A DNA stretch of 6,328 nt from positions 1 to 6,328 of the forward strand of contig JBAZQV010000049.1 in NCBI GenBank assembly GCA_041645025.1. The letters are read 5' to 3'. This document shows, piece by piece, positions 5,008 to 6,328 of the stretch. The DNA comes from GW2011-AR5 sp041645025 (GTDB lineage: Archaea > Aenigmatarchaeota > Aenigmatarchaeia > GW2011-AR5). Under the pieces are notes generated by a model. It worked only from the letters and a program-made list of their open reading frames with translations. It had not been told where the DNA came from and made no database searches. Both the position numbers and the translations under genes were made by a program. How positions within the stretch are numbered: position 1 is the first letter of the stretch; each line of letters begins with the position of its first letter.

Positions 5008-5976
5008 ATGCTATCGGACAGAGGAATAAAACAAGCTATAGACGGCGGAAGGCTTGTAATCGAGCCGTTTAATCATGAAAGCCTAAAACCGTGCTCTTAC
5101 GAGCTGACAATGGAAAGAATCTGGAGGGTTGCACTGCCGTATCTTGACAGAGATCACTATTCTATAGAAGAATTTGTAGATAAATGCTGCGAACCATATG
5201 AGGGCGTCATGCTGCCTGGAATGAACTATATCGGAATGAGCCGGGAAAAAATGTTGTCTGTGTCGCATGCTAATATTTCAACCCGAAGCGGCATAGCGCG
5301 TCTTGGCATTAAAACTGAGCAAATACCACGTGACAGAAACAACATGTCGGCTCATCTATATTTTCATATCAACACATTCAATACGACATGCGAAATACCT
5401 GAGGGTGTCTCGATGGCACAGGCTTTCTTTGATACCATGCTGCCGGTTTCCCGTGATGAACTGGAAAGATTGATATCATCGGGTAAAATTGGCAATTTCC
5501 AGTTGATTCCTGAAAATGATGGGCGATATTACACAGAAACACCCTATAGTTTGCTGATGCACACAGGCTGTGGGATGAAAAGTTATACTGGCAAGGTTTT
5601 GAGATATGGCGCGAACAATGACGGATGTTTTGATGAAATCGGCACCGATGATCTGCAATATCTTTTGCCTGATCATTTCTATCTCGCGCATACCCAGGAA
5701 AGAGTTGAAATGCCTGGGGATTTCGCAGGCGTTATTAGGAGATTGCCTGCGGATTTCGGATACGGATACATAGACCCGAACTCTGTTCTTGTCATGCCAG
5801 GGACGAGGCATTCTATTGTCCTTGAAATGAATTTTCCGCAAGGAATGCCAGTTCGCGCTGGAGAGCCCATATGCAGAATGGACCTTTATCAGTTAGATCG
5901 GCATCCAGAACAACTTTACAATGGGCGTCATCAAAATCAAAGTGGTCCGCAAACAAGCTTGTCGTATTTAGGCTAG
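5008..5976 (+). CDS. dcd: dCTP deaminase, duplicated-domain (long) form
   Basis: Predicted to deaminate dCTP to dUTP on the route to dTTP; it belongs to the dCTP deaminase/dUTPase fold. At 322 residues it is far longer than the usual ~175-200 residue enzyme and looks like two tandem domains, resembling the long bacterial DCD family. Domain 1 starts like a classical Dcd, MLSDRGIKQAIDGGRLVIEPF, and has the signature STRSGIARLG (91-100) with the Ser/Arg that hold the triphosphate. At the usual catalytic-Glu strand it reads HLYFHINTFN (116-125), with no Glu. Domain 2 lacks the Ser-Arg motif (GVIRRLPADFGYG, 241-253) but keeps YIDPNS and HSIVLEMNF (268-276) with Glu 273. The C-terminus NGRHQNQSGPQTS matches the Dcd lid tail. 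The active site may thus be assembled from both halves. The gene is leaderless, with its TATA over the infB stop. Activity on dCTP versus dUTP is not certain. Confidence 0.85.
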   Translation: MLSDRGIKQAIDGGRLVIEPFNHESLKPCSYELTMERIWRVALPYLDRDHYSIEEFVDKCCEPYEGVMLPGMNYIGMSREKMLSVSHANISTRSGIARLGIKTEQIPRDRNNMSAHLYFHINTFNTTCEIPEGVSMAQAFFDTMLPVSRDELERLISSGKIGNFQLIPENDGRYYTETPYSLLMHTGCGMKSYTGKVLRYGANNDGCFDEIGTDDLQYLLPDHFYLAHTQERVEMPGDFAGVIRRLPADFGYGYIDPNSVLVMPGTRHSIVLEMNFPQGMPVRAGEPICRMDLYQLDRHPEQLYNGRHQNQSGPQTSLSYLG

Positions 5977-6328
5977 AATTTTTCCTGCACGAACTTGTAG
6001 ATGTCACTCATGCTGCTGTAGGGAACACGAACACACTTCTTCAAGGTATTTCCTGTGGCCATCTTTGATACGGATTCTTTCATTGAAGCGTCATAGAGAA
6101 GATAAACTTTTTTCTTTCCCTTGCCAAGCAGATAGCCGGCTTCAAAGCCAACACCAAAACTCGTGAAAGAGACTTCGGCTATTATTGCATCACATTCCTC
6201 AAGCCATTTCATGTCGCGCTCGAAAACAAATTCCGGGCTCTTCATGCTCTCGTCGAGGCGCGCGGTCTTTGATAAAAGGTGCGTAGTAAGAATCTTGTGA
6301 CCGCGATTCTGAAGAAGCATAGCCATAT
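5973..6328 (-). CDS. DNPH1/nucleoside 2-deoxyribosyltransferase-like protein, N-terminus cut by the window edge
   Basis: At least 117 residues on the minus strand; the frame runs to the right edge. ATG at 6326 is in frame but unlikely to be the true start, since the family has a further N-terminal strand and glycine-rich loop (about 25-30 residues) before the GHKILTTH segment seen here. The visible part matches the DNPH1 (Rcl) and nucleoside deoxyribosyltransferase fold: FERDMKWLEECDAIIAEVS, then FGVGFEAGYLLGKGKKKVYLLYD. The Glu of GVGFEAG (residue 62 counting from 6326) corresponds to the catalytic nucleophile of the family, and the Asp of FERD (38) lines the active site. DNPH1 cleaves the N-glycosidic bond of deoxynucleoside 5'-monophosphates, removing unwanted nucleotides. 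It converges on dcd and overlaps its stop by four bases (CTAG). The fold call is strong; the exact substrate is inferred. Confidence 0.85.
   Translation of the reverse strand, partial: MAMLLQNRGHKILTTHLLSKTARLDESMKSPEFVFERDMKWLEECDAIIAEVSFTSFGVGFEAGYLLGKGKKKVYLLYDASMKESVSKMATGNTLKKCVRVPYSSMSDIYKFVQEKF
5979..5983 (+). terminator. T-tract after dcd
   Basis: TTTTT starts two bases after the dcd stop codon, inside the last codons of the convergent gene. It is the only terminator-like signal available to the dcd transcript near its end, and without it the transcript would run antisense into the DNPH1-like gene. Weak evidence, based on a short tract. Confidence 0.3.

Overview
This window reads as a fragment of an archaeal genome. 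The evidence is an archaeal-type ribosomal protein uS10, an archaeal/eukaryotic-type translation initiation factor aIF5B, TATA boxes about 26-30 bases upstream of start codons that imply leaderless mRNAs, and an intron of the tRNA-splicing type. The compact spacing, moderate GC content and family-level sequence would suit a small-genome (for example DPANN-like) lineage, but the phylum cannot be fixed from this sequence alone.

Layout, left to right: the 3' end of an unrecognised gene (to 161); uS10 with its own leaderless promoter (238-564); a hypothetical gene (669-1184) followed one base later by a stand-alone response-regulator receiver protein (1186-1677); adenylate kinase with a zinc-finger LID (1738-2400); a six-helix ferric-reductase/MsrQ-like membrane protein (2451-3074); an AT-rich leader of about 150 bases; infB for aIF5B, split by a tiny intron (3223-3271 joined to 3292-4985); a duplicated-domain dCTP deaminase (5008-5976); and, on the opposite strand, the C-terminal part of a DNPH1/nucleoside deoxyribosyltransferase-like gene (5973 to beyond the right edge).

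The outstanding observation is in infB. The conserved reading frame breaks exactly at the invariant lysine codon of the GTPase P-loop. The 20 extra bases (3272-3291) fold with the flanking exons into a complete bulge-helix-bulge (BHB): 3-nt bulge, 4-bp central helix, 3-nt bulge, 5-bp inner helix and an 8-bp outer helix with one bulged A. Cutting both bulges after their second base, where the archaeal tRNA splicing endonuclease cuts, removes exactly 20 bases and rebuilds GGT-AAG-ACA-ACA (Gly-Lys-Thr-Thr). This gives a 580-residue full-length aIF5B. It is strong evidence for a protein-coding archaeal BHB intron in an essential translation factor, which I am not aware of having been described.

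Functionally the window mixes translation (uS10, aIF5B) with nucleotide metabolism (adenylate kinase, dCTP deaminase, DNPH1-like hydrolase). The dCTP deaminase and DNPH1-like genes converge and share one CTAG as both stop codons. The promoter of the dCTP deaminase gene lies over the stop codon of infB.
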